A DNA stretch of 56,526 bases. It comes from Oscillospiraceae bacterium. Lineage in GTDB: Bacteria > Bacillota > Clostridia > Oscillospirales > Oscillospiraceae. Location: contig JAGAMC010000006.1 in NCBI GenBank assembly GCA_017624915.1, positions 1 through 56,526 of the forward strand. The letters are read 5' to 3'. Positions 40,352-48,822 of the stretch are shown here, piece by piece. A program made the position numbers and the translations under genes. The notes below the pieces were generated by a model. The model did not search any database, was not told where the DNA came from, and saw only the letters and a list, made by a program, of their open reading frames with translations. Each line of letters begins with the position of its first letter. Within the stretch, counting starts at the first letter, position 1.

Positions 40352-40819
40352 ATGAGGAGAATTTTATTCATCTGCCACGGCAATATCTGCCGCAGCACCA
40401 TGGCGGAATTTGTAATGAAACATCTGGTCAGGCAGCGGGGAGCAGAGGGCGAGTTCTATATTGATTCAGCTGCCACCTCCACGGAGGAACTGGGGAACGG
40501 CGTCCATCCCGGCTCCCGGCGCAAGCTGGCGCAGATGGGCATCCCCTGCGGGGAGCACCGGGCTCGGCAGCTGCGCAGGGATGAATACGACCGGTTTGAC
40601 CTGTTTATTGGCATGGACAGCGCCAACCTGCGCAATATGCAGCGCATGCTGGGAGGCGACCCGGAGGGGAAGATCCACGGCCTTTTGGAGTATGCCGGGC
40701 GAAGCGGACAGAGCATTGCCGACCCGTGGTATACCGGGAACTTTGACGAGACCTTTGATGATGTGATGGACGGGTGCACAGGTCTTCTGGAGCACCTGGC
40801 AAGGGAGAAAGGGAAATGA
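40352..40819 (+). CDS. Low-molecular-weight protein tyrosine phosphatase
   Basis: 155 residues. The catalytic loop FICHGNICRSTMAEF gives C8 and R14 of the CX5R motif, and the general-acid Asp is in IADPWYTGNFD. It removes phosphate from phosphotyrosine (in some species phosphoarginine) in the cytoplasm. The ATG at 40352 lies 9 bases from AGGAGG; a GTG just before it is possible. It overlaps the sirtuin gene by 4 bases. Confidence 0.93.
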   Translation: MRRILFICHGNICRSTMAEFVMKHLVRQRGAEGEFYIDSAATSTEELGNGVHPGSRRKLAQMGIPCGEHRARQLRRDEYDRFDLFIGMDSANLRNMQRMLGGDPEGKIHGLLEYAGRSGQSIADPWYTGNFDETFDDVMDGCTGLLEHLAREKGK

Positions 40820-41541
40820 CCGAAGCACTGAAGACCCTGCAGCAATGGGTGGATGAGAGCCAAAAAATCGTCTTTTTCGGGGGTGCCGGGGTCAGTACGG
40901 AGTCGGGGATCAAGGACTTTCGCAGTGAGGACGGACTGTATAACCAGAAGTACCGCTGGCCGGTGGAGCAGATCCTCAGCCGCACCTTTTTCGACCGAAT
41001 GCCGGAGGAATTTTACCGGTTTTACCGGGACAGGATGCTGTGTCCCGATGCCCGGCCCAATGCCGCCCACAAAAAGCTGGCCCGGCTGGAGCGGGCGGGC
41101 AAGCTGCTCAGTGTGGTCACTCAGAATATTGACGGACTGCATCAGGCGGCGGGCAGCAGGCGGGTATGGGAGCTGCACGGCAGCGTCCTGCGCAACTACT
41201 GTATGCGGTGCGGAGCAACCTGTACCGTGCAGGACATTCTGAACAGCACGGATGTGCCCCGCTGCAGCTGCGGCGGGATGTTTAAGCCCGATGTGGTACT
41301 TTATGAAGAACAGCTGGATAGCGACACGGTGCAGGGAGCGGTCCGGGACATCAGCGCCGCGGACCTGCTGATCATTGGCGGCACATCGCTGGCGGTCTAT
41401 CCCGCTGCGGGACTGGTGAACTACTATACCGGCAGCCGGCTGGTACTGATCAATAAGACGCCCACTCCCTACGACAGCCGCGCGGACCTGCTCATTGCCG
41501 AACCCATCGGTCAGGTCATGGAGCAGCTGCAAGTCAGATAA
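40816..41541 (+). CDS. cobB: NAD-dependent deacylase, Sir2 family
   Basis: 241 residues. It removes acyl groups from lysine using NAD. FFGGAGVSTESGIKDFRS is the NAD motif, TQNIDGLH and ELHGSVLRNYC hold the catalytic His, and the zinc site is CMRCGATC with CSCGG. LLIIGGTSLAVYPAAGL closes the Rossmann fold. It is coupled to the phosphatase gene through ATGA overlap, so both regulators of protein modification are co-expressed. Confidence 0.93.
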   Translation: MTEALKTLQQWVDESQKIVFFGGAGVSTESGIKDFRSEDGLYNQKYRWPVEQILSRTFFDRMPEEFYRFYRDRMLCPDARPNAAHKKLARLERAGKLLSVVTQNIDGLHQAAGSRRVWELHGSVLRNYCMRCGATCTVQDILNSTDVPRCSCGGMFKPDVVLYEEQLDSDTVQGAVRDISAADLLIIGGTSLAVYPAAGLVNYYTGSRLVLINKTPTPYDSRADLLIAEPIGQVMEQLQVR

Positions 41542-41545
41542 ACGG

Positions 41546-41575
41546 TGCAGCCCCCGGAAATATCCGGGGGTTGCA
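41546..41575 (+). terminator. Terminator after the sirtuin gene
   Basis: 12-bp stem TGCAGCCCCCGG / CCGGGGGTTGCA; the T-run is weak (TTTGT). Confidence 0.65.
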
Positions 41576-41599
41576 TTTGTGTAAAGGATGGCGTATAAT
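41571..41599 (+). promoter_or_regulatory. Promoter of the FMN riboswitch-ribU unit
   Basis: -35 TTGCAT (41571-41576), 17-base spacer, perfect -10 TATAAT (41594-41599). Confidence 0.75.
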
Positions 41600-41620
41600 A
41601 AGCAGGACAACTGAATCGAA

Positions 41621-41741
41621 TGTCTTCAGGGCGGGGTGAGAGTCCCCACTGGCGGTACAGTCCGCGACCGGGCGCACAGGTGCGCCCGCTGACCCGGTGC
41701 AACTCCGGGACCAACGGTATAGTCCGGATGGAAGAAGATGT
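41621..41741 (+). promoter_or_regulatory. FMN riboswitch
   Basis: Conserved RFN blocks in order: TTCAGGGCGGGGTGAGAGTC, CCCACTGGCGGTA, AGTCCGCGA, CCGGTGCAACTCCGGGACC, AACGGTATAGTCCGGATG and GAAGAAGA. FMN binding should reduce expression of the riboflavin transporter downstream. Between the aptamer and the start lies a second set of pairings (CATTTCG near 41791 with CGAAATG near 41814, right before the ribosome site AAGGAG), which fits control of translation initiation. Confidence 0.96.
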
Positions 41742-41834
41742 GTGTTACAAACTATGCGCACCTCCTCACGAGTTTTAACACCTGGAAGGCATTTCGTCTT
41801 CTGGGTGTCCAAACGAAATGAAGGAGTGTTTTTT

Positions 41835-42509
41835 ATGTCTCAAAACAGGAGCCAAAACTGGCTCAATGCCCGCACCATGGTCACTCTGGCCATGCTGACC
41901 GCTGTGGCGTGGGTCGTCACCTACCTGTGCAAGGCCATCCCCAGCGTCATCGGTTTTCTGGATTTTGAATTCAAAAGCGTAGTGATCTGTATCGGCGGCT
42001 TTACCCTCGGTCCCGCCGCCGCCGTGATCCTGTCTGTCCTTGTGCCGGTGGTAGAGTTTTTTACCTACAGCGGTACGGGACCCTATGGCCTTATAATGAA
42101 CATTGCGGCCACGGCAAGTTTTTGCTGTCCGGCCTGCTATATCTACAAGCGCAGACACACTATGAACGGTGCGGTGGTCGGCCTTGCGGTAGGTACGGTG
42201 ACTTTGACAGTGGTGATGGTGCTGTGGAACTATCTGATTACCCCCCTGTATCAGGGCACGCCCCGTGAGGTCATCGCGGGCATGCTGCTGCCTGTGTTCC
42301 TGCCCTTTAACCTGACTAAGGGAGGCCTGAATATGGGGGCCACCCTGCTGCTCTACAAGCCGGTGGTCACCGCCCTGCGGCGGGCGGGGCTGGTGCCCCC
42401 TTCCAAAGCCGGGCAGGGCAAAAAGTTCAGCGGCGGCTTCGTGCTGTTTGCGCTGGCGCTGCTCATCACCTTCGTGCTGTTTGCGCTGGTGCTGCTGGAG
42501 ATCATCTGA
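41835..42509 (+). CDS. ribU: Riboflavin ECF transporter, substrate-binding S component
   Basis: 224 residues, six membrane segments. It begins MSQNRSQNWLNARTMVTLAM; the hydrophobic blocks with FLDFEFKSVVICIGGFTLGP and GPYGLIMNIAATASFC match RibU. It binds riboflavin and works with a shared energising module (EcfAA'T) encoded elsewhere. AAGGAG lies upstream of the ATG. The FMN riboswitch in front confirms the vitamin. Confidence 0.93.
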   Translation: MSQNRSQNWLNARTMVTLAMLTAVAWVVTYLCKAIPSVIGFLDFEFKSVVICIGGFTLGPAAAVILSVLVPVVEFFTYSGTGPYGLIMNIAATASFCCPACYIYKRRHTMNGAVVGLAVGTVTLTVVMVLWNYLITPLYQGTPREVIAGMLLPVFLPFNLTKGGLNMGATLLLYKPVVTALRRAGLVPPSKAGQGKKFSGGFVLFALALLITFVLFALVLLEII

Positions 42510-42528
42510 TAAACAAGGAGTGGTCGCA

Positions 42529-43359
42529 ATGGCCGGAACCCTCTACCTCGTGCCTACCCCCATCGGCAATCTGGGTGATATCTCTCCCAGAATGGCAGAT
42601 ACCATGGCGCAGGCGGACTTTATCGCCGCCGAGGATACCCGGGTGTCCCTGAAGCTGCTCAATCATCTGGGTCTGAAAAAGCCTATGATCTCCTACTACC
42701 GCCATAACACGCAGGCGGGCGGTCAGGCAGTGCTGGAGCGTCTGCTGGCGGGAGAGAGCTGTGCTCTGGTCACCGATGCCGGCACGCCCGCCATCTCCGA
42801 TCCCGGACAGGAATTGGTGGCCCTGTGCGCACAGCACGGTGTGGATGTGGTGGCCATTCCCGGGCCCTGCGCCCTTGTTACCGCCCTGGCGGTGTCGGGA
42901 CAGCCCACTGACCGGTTTACTTTTGAGGGCTTTTTGCCCATGAACAAGAAAAACCGCCGAACCCATCTGGACAGCCTGAAGGGTGAGGAGCGCACCATGG
43001 TCTTTTACGAGGCGCCCCACAAACTGACGGCTACGCTGGAGGACCTGTGTCAGACCTTTGGAGCCGAGCGCCCCCTGTCCGTGTGCAGGGAACTGTCCAA
43101 ACTGCACGAAGAGGTGCGGCGGACCACACTTGGAGAGGCTCTGACGTGGTATCAGGCCAACCAGCCCAAGGGCGAGTTTGTACTGGTGGTGCGGGGCGCG
43201 GAACCTGTGCAGGAGCAGGAGGCCACCCTTGAGGACGGACTTGTCCGGGTGGAACAGCTGCGCGCCGGGGGAGCGTCCCTGAAGGATGCGGTCAAACAGG
43301 CGGCCAGAGAGCTGAGCCTTTCCAAAAACGAGCTTTACGATCTTGCACTGGACAGATAA
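42529..43359 (+). CDS. rsmI: 16S rRNA (cytidine-1402 2'-O) methyltransferase
   Basis: 276 residues. MAGTLYLVPTPIGNLGDIS is the family N-terminus; AAEDTRVSLKLLNHLG, LVTDAGTPAISDPGQELV, the SAM-binding region AIPGPCALVTALAVSG and FEGFLPMNKKNRR follow. It methylates the decoding centre of 16S rRNA. It starts 19 bases after ribU with AAGGAG, so it may share the FMN-controlled transcript. Confidence 0.96.
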   Translation: MAGTLYLVPTPIGNLGDISPRMADTMAQADFIAAEDTRVSLKLLNHLGLKKPMISYYRHNTQAGGQAVLERLLAGESCALVTDAGTPAISDPGQELVALCAQHGVDVVAIPGPCALVTALAVSGQPTDRFTFEGFLPMNKKNRRTHLDSLKGEERTMVFYEAPHKLTATLEDLCQTFGAERPLSVCRELSKLHEEVRRTTLGEALTWYQANQPKGEFVLVVRGAEPVQEQEATLEDGLVRVEQLRAGGASLKDAVKQAARELSLSKNELYDLALDR

Positions 43360-43361
43360 TA

Positions 43362-43393
43362 AAAAGCGCATTGGCATTTGCCAATGCGCTTTT
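43362..43393. terminator. Bidirectional terminator
   Basis: 14-bp perfect stem AAAAGCGCATTGGC / GCCAATGCGCTTTT with loop ATTT, between rsmI and the convergent AbrB-like gene. Confidence 0.93.
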
Positions 43394-43406
43394 GCTTGTG
43401 GGTGGA

Positions 43407-43652
43407 TTACAGGTCCTTGTGCAGCAGCTTGATGCAGTTGACGCACACGTTTTTGCCCTTGAAGGACACCACATCCTTGGCGTCGTCGCAGAAAATACAG
43501 GCGGGCTGATACTTGCGCAGGACGATGGTGGAACCATCCACATAAATCTCCAGCGCATCCTTGGGGGCGATGTCTAGTGTGTGCCGCAGCTCGATGGGCA
43601 GAACGATGCGGCCTAATTCATCCACTTTTCTGACAATGCCGGTCGACTTCAT
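43407..43652 (-). CDS. AbrB/SpoVT-like transition-state regulator with C-terminal zinc-ribbon cysteines
   Basis: 81 residues. The swapped-hairpin DNA-binding domain MKSTGIVRKVDELGRIVLP and AKDALEIYVDGSTIVLRKY is typical of AbrB. The short C-terminus has CIFCDD and CVNC, a probable zinc-binding pair, rather than the AbrB multimerisation helix. It likely represses stationary-phase or spore genes. The ATG at 43652 is 8 bases from AAAGGAA. Spore maturation genes begin just across the divergent intergenic region. Confidence 0.9.
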   Translation of the reverse strand: MKSTGIVRKVDELGRIVLPIELRHTLDIAPKDALEIYVDGSTIVLRKYQPACIFCDDAKDVVSFKGKNVCVNCIKLLHKDL

Positions 43653-43700
43653 TCGGATCATTCCTTTCTGTGTTTGGCGGGAAATACATACTTCACTTTT

Positions 43701-43728
43701 ATTATATCTTTCCATTTCTGGATGTCAA
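43701..43728 (-). promoter_or_regulatory. Promoter of the AbrB-like gene
   Basis: Minus strand: -35 TTGACA (43723-43728), 16-base spacer, -10 TATAAT (43701-43706). Confidence 0.75.
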
Positions 43729-43868
43729 CGGGAAAAATTGAAAATTTTGTAAAATCTGCAAATAAATTCTTGGGAAATGTAAAAATATGGAAGAATCTGG
43801 GAGGGTGGACGGCATGTTTCAACGGCATGGCCCATATAACTGTGGCAGAAGGGGTGATGGGTGTGACC

Positions 43869-44444
43869 ATGTCGGTGATCTGGACGGGGATGGTAGTGAT
43901 ATCCGTGCTGTGCGGACTTGCCACAGGGCGCGGGGCTCAGGTGGCCGCAGCGGCGGTGGAAGGCGCGGGCGCGGCGGTGGAGTTATGTGTGTCCATCGGA
44001 GGGATGCTGTGCCTGTGGACGGGGGTGATGGAGGTCATGCGCCGGTCGGGACTGGCAGATAAGCTTTCCCGGCTGCTGCGGCCTGTACTGCGCAGGCTGT
44101 ATCCGTCCATGGCACATGACAAGGCGGTGATGGACAGCATCGCGGCCAATGTATCAGCCAATCTGCTCGGGCTGAGCAACGCGGCTACCCCGCTGGGGCT
44201 GGAGGCGGCCCGGCGCATGGGGAAAAACAGCGGCGGAGTGGCCAATGACGCCCTGTGCATGCTGGTGGTGTGCAATACCGCTTCCATCCAACTGATCCCC
44301 ACCACGGTAGCCACGGTGCGGGCGGCTGCGGGCTGCGGGACACCCTTTGACATACTGCCTGCGGTCTGGCTGGCTTCGGCCATCTCGGTGGGAGTGGGCA
44401 TTACGGCGGCGAAGCTGTGTGCCCGGCTGTGGAGGGGACGATGA
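43869..44444 (+). CDS. spmA: Spore maturation protein A
   Basis: About 191 residues, membrane protein of the nucleoside-recognition (Gate) family. MSVIWTGMVVISVLCGLATG aligns with the start of B. subtilis SpmA; SANLLGLSNAATPLGLEAA and LVVCNTASIQLIPTTVATVR are SpmA/SpmB motifs. SpmA and SpmB are needed for dehydration of the spore core. Start uncertain: the ATG at 43869 best matches the family, with GTG at 43863 or ATG at 43857 possible. It overlaps spmB by one base. Confidence 0.88.
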   Translation: MSVIWTGMVVISVLCGLATGRGAQVAAAAVEGAGAAVELCVSIGGMLCLWTGVMEVMRRSGLADKLSRLLRPVLRRLYPSMAHDKAVMDSIAANVSANLLGLSNAATPLGLEAARRMGKNSGGVANDALCMLVVCNTASIQLIPTTVATVRAAAGCGTPFDILPAVWLASAISVGVGITAAKLCARLWRGR

Positions 44445-44965
44445 TGGATCTTTTTTTCACCATGCTCATACCCATGATCCTTGCGGTGGTGGCCTTGTAT
44501 GCCATGGGGCGGCGGGTGGATGTGTATGCCGCACTGGTACAGGGGGCGGGGGACGGGCTTGGAACTTTGCTGCGCATCGTCCCCTCGCTGATCGGTCTGC
44601 TCACAGCGGTGTATATGCTGCGGGCATCCGGGGCGCTGGAGCTTGCGGCGCAGTGGTTTGCTCCTGTGCTGAACAGACTGGGCATCCCGCCCGAGACGGT
44701 GGCGCTTTTACTGGTGCGCCCGGTGAGCGGCAGTGCGGCACTTGGAGTCGGCTCGGAACTGATCGCAGCTTACGGCCCGGACTCCTATATCGGGCGGGTG
44801 GCCGCCGTCATGCTGGGGTCAACGGAGACAACATTTTATACCATTGCCGTCTATTTTGGCGCGGTGGGCATCACCCGTACCCGTTATGCGGTGCCCGCAG
44901 CCCTGTGTGCGGATCTGGCAGGATTTATGGCGGCGGCATGGGCGGTCAGAATATGTTTCGGTTGA
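44444..44965 (+). CDS. spmB: Spore maturation protein B
   Basis: 173 residues, close to the 178 of B. subtilis SpmB. MDLFFTMLIPMILAVVALYA, IVPSLIGLLTAVYMLRASG, LVRPVSGSAALG and GSTETTFYTIAVYFGAVGI are diagnostic. It is a membrane protein acting with SpmA in spore core dehydration. The ATG at 44444 is 8 bases from GGAGG and shares its first base with the spmA stop; an ATG at 44441 is an alternative. It shows that the organism can probably sporulate. Confidence 0.92.
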   Translation: MDLFFTMLIPMILAVVALYAMGRRVDVYAALVQGAGDGLGTLLRIVPSLIGLLTAVYMLRASGALELAAQWFAPVLNRLGIPPETVALLLVRPVSGSAALGVGSELIAAYGPDSYIGRVAAVMLGSTETTFYTIAVYFGAVGITRTRYAVPAALCADLAGFMAAAWAVRICFG

Positions 44966-44990
44966 CATTGGACGGAAGTTGTACTATGAT
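44962..44990 (+). promoter_or_regulatory. Promoter of the nnrD gene cluster
   Basis: -35 TTGACA (44962-44967, overlapping the spmB stop), 17-base spacer, -10 TATGAT (44985-44990). Confidence 0.75.
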
Positions 44991-45010
44991 AAATTAAAAG
45001 GGGGAGTGCG

Positions 45011-45853
45011 GTGTACGTGGAAGTGACCAAAGACACCTTCTGCCTGCCCCGACGGCGGCGGGAGACCCATAAGGGCGACTTCGGCCGGGTATATATTATG
45101 GCGGGCAGCGTGGGCTATACCGGTGCTGCGGTCTTTGCCGCCAATGCCGCGGTACGTACCGGCTCCGGCCTTGTGTATCTTGGCGTGCCCCGGGAGATCT
45201 GGAGTGTGGCGGCAGTCAAGTGTGACGAGGCCATGCCCCATCCCCTGCCTGAGGATGCAGGTGAGCTTCTGGCCCGGATGTCGGCCTGCGATGGGGTGCT
45301 CATTGGACCCGGTCTGGGCCGGGAGGAACACACCGGCGAATTGGTCCGCACCCTCGTTTCCCGGCTGGATGTGCCGCTGGTGCTGGATGCCGACGGACTC
45401 AATGCCGTTGCGGACTGCCGGCAGCTGCTGGCCGGTCGAACTGCACCCACGATCCTGACACCCCACGAGGGGGAGTTTGCACGACTGACGGGTGCGGAAC
45501 TGCCGGTAAAGGATCGGGTGCAGGCTGCGGCAGACTTTGCCGCGGCGTGCCGGTGCGTGCTGGTTCTGAAAGGACACCGCACCGTGACCGCCGCGCCGGA
45601 TGGGCGGGTGTGGGTGAACACCAGCGGAAATCCCGGCATGGCAAAGGGCGGAAGCGGCGACGTGCTGGCGGGGATGATCCTGTCGCTGTTGGGTCAGGGA
45701 TTTTCTGCAGCTGAAAGCGCGGCCATGGCCGTGTGGCTTCACGGCAGGGCGGGGGATCTGTGCGCCGAAAAACTGGGCGAGTATGCCATGCGGCCCACCG
45801 ATATGCTGGACTGCCTGCCCCGGGCGCTCATGGAACTGGAGAGCGCTGAATAA
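45011..45853 (+). CDS. nnrD: ADP-dependent (S)-NAD(P)H-hydrate dehydratase
   Basis: 280 residues. It repairs hydrated NAD(P)H. HKGDFGRVYIMAGSVGYTGAA opens the ribokinase-like fold; VLDADGLNAV, LTPHEGEFARL and the catalytic NPGMAKGGSGDVLAGMI are family motifs. The epimerase domain (NnrE) that is fused in many bacteria is absent here and not seen nearby. The start is GTG at 45011 behind GGGGGAG. It leads a run of genes with short gaps ending in alr. Confidence 0.93.
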   Translation: MYVEVTKDTFCLPRRRRETHKGDFGRVYIMAGSVGYTGAAVFAANAAVRTGSGLVYLGVPREIWSVAAVKCDEAMPHPLPEDAGELLARMSACDGVLIGPGLGREEHTGELVRTLVSRLDVPLVLDADGLNAVADCRQLLAGRTAPTILTPHEGEFARLTGAELPVKDRVQAAADFAAACRCVLVLKGHRTVTAAPDGRVWVNTSGNPGMAKGGSGDVLAGMILSLLGQGFSAAESAAMAVWLHGRAGDLCAEKLGEYAMRPTDMLDCLPRALMELESAE

Positions 45854-45874
45854 TCATCGTTGGAGGATGGAACT

Positions 45875-46468
45875 GTGCGCAGATCAAGGGTGATATGCGT
45901 ACTGATGATAACGCTCCTGCTGACCGCCTGCGGCCCGGTGGGAGAGGAACATGGACCGCTGGAGCAGGCTCTTGCCCTTCGCGGTGAATATCTGGCTTCC
46001 GAGGGCTGTACAGCCGAGATGGAAGTGACGGCAGACTACGGACAGAGGGTCTATACCTATACGGTGGCTGTGACCGTGTTCGGCGGACAGACGACACTGC
46101 GGGTCATTGCTCCGGAAGAGGTGGCCGGCTTTACCGCCCGTTTGGACGGAACACAGGGCAGTATCGAGTATGACTCAGCGGTGCTGGAGACCGGGGAACT
46201 GTCCCCTGACGGACTGACCCCACTGTCCGCGGTGCCCGCCCTGCTGGAGGCGGCCCGGTCCGGCTTTATTGGCGGTTGTACCCGGGAGATGCTGGGGGAA
46301 AGAACGGCCCTGCGAGTGCAGTGTCATGATCCGGCGGCGGAGCCGGGAACCGGGCGGGAGACTACCCTGTGGTTTGATGCAGACAGCCATGTGCTGCTGC
46401 GGGGAGAAATCTCGCTGGACGGTCGCCGTGTTATAACCTGTGAGTTTTTAGAATTTATTCTGAGTTGA
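45875..46468 (+). CDS. Putative lipoprotein of unknown function
   Basis: 197 residues. The N-terminus MRRSRVICVLMITLLLTACG is a lipoprotein signal with lipobox LTAC, so the mature protein should be anchored outside the membrane through its cysteine. The rest is beta-rich (YTYTVAVTVFGGQTTLRVI) and resembles outer-leaflet LolA/sporulation-type lipoproteins in general shape, but I do not recognise a family. GTG at 45875 has GGAGG 8 bases upstream. It sits between nnrD and alr. Confidence 0.78.
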   Translation: MRRSRVICVLMITLLLTACGPVGEEHGPLEQALALRGEYLASEGCTAEMEVTADYGQRVYTYTVAVTVFGGQTTLRVIAPEEVAGFTARLDGTQGSIEYDSAVLETGELSPDGLTPLSAVPALLEAARSGFIGGCTREMLGERTALRVQCHDPAAEPGTGRETTLWFDADSHVLLRGEISLDGRRVITCEFLEFILS

Positions 46469-46499
46469 CCAAGACATACAGAAGAGAGAAGGCTGTTTG

Positions 46500-47627
46500 A
46501 TGGAATTGGAACGTACGCGCACATGGGCGCAGATATCGCTGTCTGCGCTGGAGCATAACTACCGGACGCTGAGGGCCTGTCTGCATGAGAATTGCCGCTT
46601 TTTGGGAGTGGTAAAGCGGGATGCATACGGTCATGGCGCGGTGAAAGTCGCCCAAAAGCTGAAACAGCTGGGCTGCGAGATGCTGGCGGTGGCCTGTCTG
46701 GACGAGGCCGTTGCCCTGCGCCGGGCCGGTATTTCCGCACCCATTCTCATTCTGGGCGTGACCCAGCCGGAATTTGCCCGGCAGGTGGTGGAGTACGATA
46801 TTACTCAGACCGTGTTTACCCGGGAACTGGCCTGTGCTCTGTCCCGTGCGGCCGATGAACTTGGAAAGACTGCACGGGTGCACATCAAGCTGGACACCGG
46901 TATGAGCCGCGTGGGTGTTCTGGCACACGATGCAAGCCGGGCGGCGGAAGAGGTGGCTGAACTGTGTGCCTTGCCCCGTCTGGAGCACGAAGGGATCTTT
47001 ACCCACTTTGCCGATGCAGACGGGAGCGAGGAGTATACCATGCTCCAGTTCACCCGGTTTTTGGATACAGTGGAGCGGCTGGAAAAAAATTACGGTATCA
47101 CGTTTAAAATTCGCCATTGCGCCAACAGTGCAGCTGCGTTACAATATCCCTGTACCCATCTGGATATGGTGCGTCCGGGCATTGCTTTGTACGGTCATTA
47201 TCCGGCATCCTCCTGTATTGGTCTGGACGGACCGGGTCTGGAACCGGTGATGTCGGTGTATACCCGGGTCGCCGCGGTGCGCGACCTGCCGAAGGGTGCG
47301 CCTGTAAGCTACGGCTGCACCCGCACCGTGGACAGGGATACCCGCGTTGCCGTGCTGCCTATCGGGTATGGAGACGGGCTTTTGCGCCAATTGTCCGACC
47401 GGTTTTGGGTGGACATCGGCGGCAGGCGCGCGCCCATACTTGGAAGGATCTGCATGGATATGTGCATGGTGGATGTGACCGATTTGCCCCAGGTAGATGC
47501 AGGGGACGTGGCCGTGGTGTTCGGCGGGGATAAACCGCTGGAGGATGCGGCTGAACTGGTTGGGACTATTTCGAACGAACTGCTGTGCAACGTGTCCATG
47601 AGAGTGCCCCGGATCTACGTGGACTGA
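46500..47627 (+). CDS. alr: Alanine racemase
   Basis: 375 residues. It interconverts L- and D-alanine for peptidoglycan using PLP. The PLP lysine is K39 in GVVKRDAYGHG (usually VKANAYGHG, so two neighbours vary). KLDTGMSRVG, CANSAAALQYP, VRPGIALYGHYP and the second catalytic Tyr in VSYGCTRT follow, and LGRICMDMCMVDVT ends the C-domain. The ribosome site is GAGAAGG before the ATG at 46500. It precedes mazF, as alr precedes the ndoAI-ndoA pair in Bacillus. Confidence 0.95.
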   Translation: MELERTRTWAQISLSALEHNYRTLRACLHENCRFLGVVKRDAYGHGAVKVAQKLKQLGCEMLAVACLDEAVALRRAGISAPILILGVTQPEFARQVVEYDITQTVFTRELACALSRAADELGKTARVHIKLDTGMSRVGVLAHDASRAAEEVAELCALPRLEHEGIFTHFADADGSEEYTMLQFTRFLDTVERLEKNYGITFKIRHCANSAAALQYPCTHLDMVRPGIALYGHYPASSCIGLDGPGLEPVMSVYTRVAAVRDLPKGAPVSYGCTRTVDRDTRVAVLPIGYGDGLLRQLSDRFWVDIGGRRAPILGRICMDMCMVDVTDLPQVDAGDVAVVFGGDKPLEDAAELVGTISNELLCNVSMRVPRIYVD

Positions 47628-47817
47628 ACAGACCCGCTGATGACCGCATAGAATGAAGCGGAGCAGCGGGACAGCACCGTTCCGCCGCCGGGCGTGGGCG
47701 GCTGCGGAAAATTTTTTCGCAGGTATAAACCCGGCCGCCTCGTGGGAAAATCATAGTACAGCGTTACATAGGACATCTGTGGTAACGCCTACTATTTTCC
47801 GGCGGAGTGTGAATTTT

Positions 47818-48183
47818 GTGGATAACAGTGTGAAACGGGGCGATATTTTTTACGCCGATCTCAGCCCGGTGGTGGGCAGCGAGCAGGGGGGCGTGCGTCC
47901 GGTGCTCATCGTACAGAATGACACCGGAAACCGTCACAGTCCCACTGTCATTGCCGCGGCCATTACCTCGCAGACCGGCAAGGCACGGCTCCCCACCCAT
48001 ATTTCCCTTGCGGCCATGAGTTATGGGCTGCCGAAGGATTCGGTCATCCTTCTGGAACAGATCCGCACCCTGGACAAACGCCGTCTGCGGGAGCATATGG
48101 GCAAGGTGGATGAGACCGTTATGAAGCAGGTGGACGGCGCCATTGCAGTCAGCTTTGGCCTGCATCCGGAAACCATGATCTAA
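47818..48183 (+). CDS. mazF: MazF/PemK-family mRNA endonuclease (NdoA-like)
   Basis: 121 residues. [44 protein letters not shown] and [13 protein letters not shown] are the conserved blocks of the NdoA/EndoA branch of MazF toxins, which cut mRNA at short sites. I prefer the GTG at 47818 (GGCGGAG upstream). In Bacillus the antitoxin ndoAI lies between alr and ndoA; here the 190 bases between them contain no antitoxin-like frame. It may be regulated differently or its antitoxin may be elsewhere. Confidence 0.88.
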   Translation: MDNSVKRGDIFYADLSPVVGSEQGGVRPVLIVQNDTGNRHSPTVIAAAITSQTGKARLPTHISLAAMSYGLPKDSVILLEQIRTLDKRRLREHMGKVDETVMKQVDGAIAVSFGLHPETMI

Positions 48184-48232
48184 ATCAGGGGACGCCCCTA
48201 TGGGCGTCCCCCGGCCAAAAGGTGTACTTAAG

Positions 48233-48787
48233 ATGAAGCGTAAAAAGAACCTCGTTGTGCGTGCGGCGGCTGTGGCACTGGCATGTCTTTGCCTGACGGC
48301 GGGCGTGGTGCTGGCGGCCGGCGGTGAGGGAACACAAGCCGATCCGCTCATTACCCTGAGCTATCTGACCCAGACCGCTATTCCTGCCGTTTTGGATCAG
48401 GTGGAGGGGAAGGTGCAGGCCTATCAGCAGGAGCTGGTGGACCGGCTGGACGAGGCTATCCAGGGCTATACCACAAAGATGGACGAGGCGCTGTCTCAGC
48501 TGGATACGGGCGACCAGCACGCAGCCAGCTATCAGGTGGTAACTCTGAAAAAGGACCAGCAGCTGAAGATGGAAATCGGCTGCGAGGTCATGCTGCGTAT
48601 CGGAACGGCCCAGTGCGTATCTGCGTCCAGTCCCGGCCTGATCAATACTACCACGGGAAGCACCCTGAACAACGGCGGGGCGCTGGAGACCAACCATCTG
48701 TACATGGCCACCATTACGGGCCGTGCAGTCAAGGCCACCGCCAACACCACAAAGGTGTTGGTGCGGGGCGGTTATACCGTAGAATAA
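48233..48787 (+). CDS. Exported protein of unknown function
   Basis: 184 residues. A signal peptide is clear: MKRKKNLVVRAAAVALACLC then LTAGVVLAAG, cleavage likely after VLAA. Then ADPLITLSYLTQTAIPAVL and a probable coiled coil (EGKVQAYQQELVDRLDEAIQ), and a Thr/Gly/Asn-rich C-terminus (GLINTTTGSTLNNGGALE). I have seen similar layouts in sporulating Clostridia but cannot name a family. AAGGTG lies 8 bases before the ATG. A GC-rich hairpin (48187-48210) lies between mazF and this gene. Confidence 0.78.
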   Translation: MKRKKNLVVRAAAVALACLCLTAGVVLAAGGEGTQADPLITLSYLTQTAIPAVLDQVEGKVQAYQQELVDRLDEAIQGYTTKMDEALSQLDTGDQHAASYQVVTLKKDQQLKMEIGCEVMLRIGTAQCVSASSPGLINTTTGSTLNNGGALETNHLYMATITGRAVKATANTTKVLVRGGYTVE

Positions 48788-48822
48788 AAAACAAGCTGCG
48801 CATAGGCGCAGCTTGTTTTTTA
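48786..48822. terminator. Bidirectional terminator
   Basis: 15-bp stem AAAAACAAGCTGCGC / GCGCAGCTTGTTTTT with loop ATAG, between the convergent exported-protein and 54-residue-protein genes. Confidence 0.93.

Noticed and set aside
48187-48210. GGGGACGCCC / GGGCGTCCCC hairpin between mazF and the exported protein gene
   Set aside because: It has no T-run after the stem, so it is not called as a terminator; it may only affect mRNA stability.
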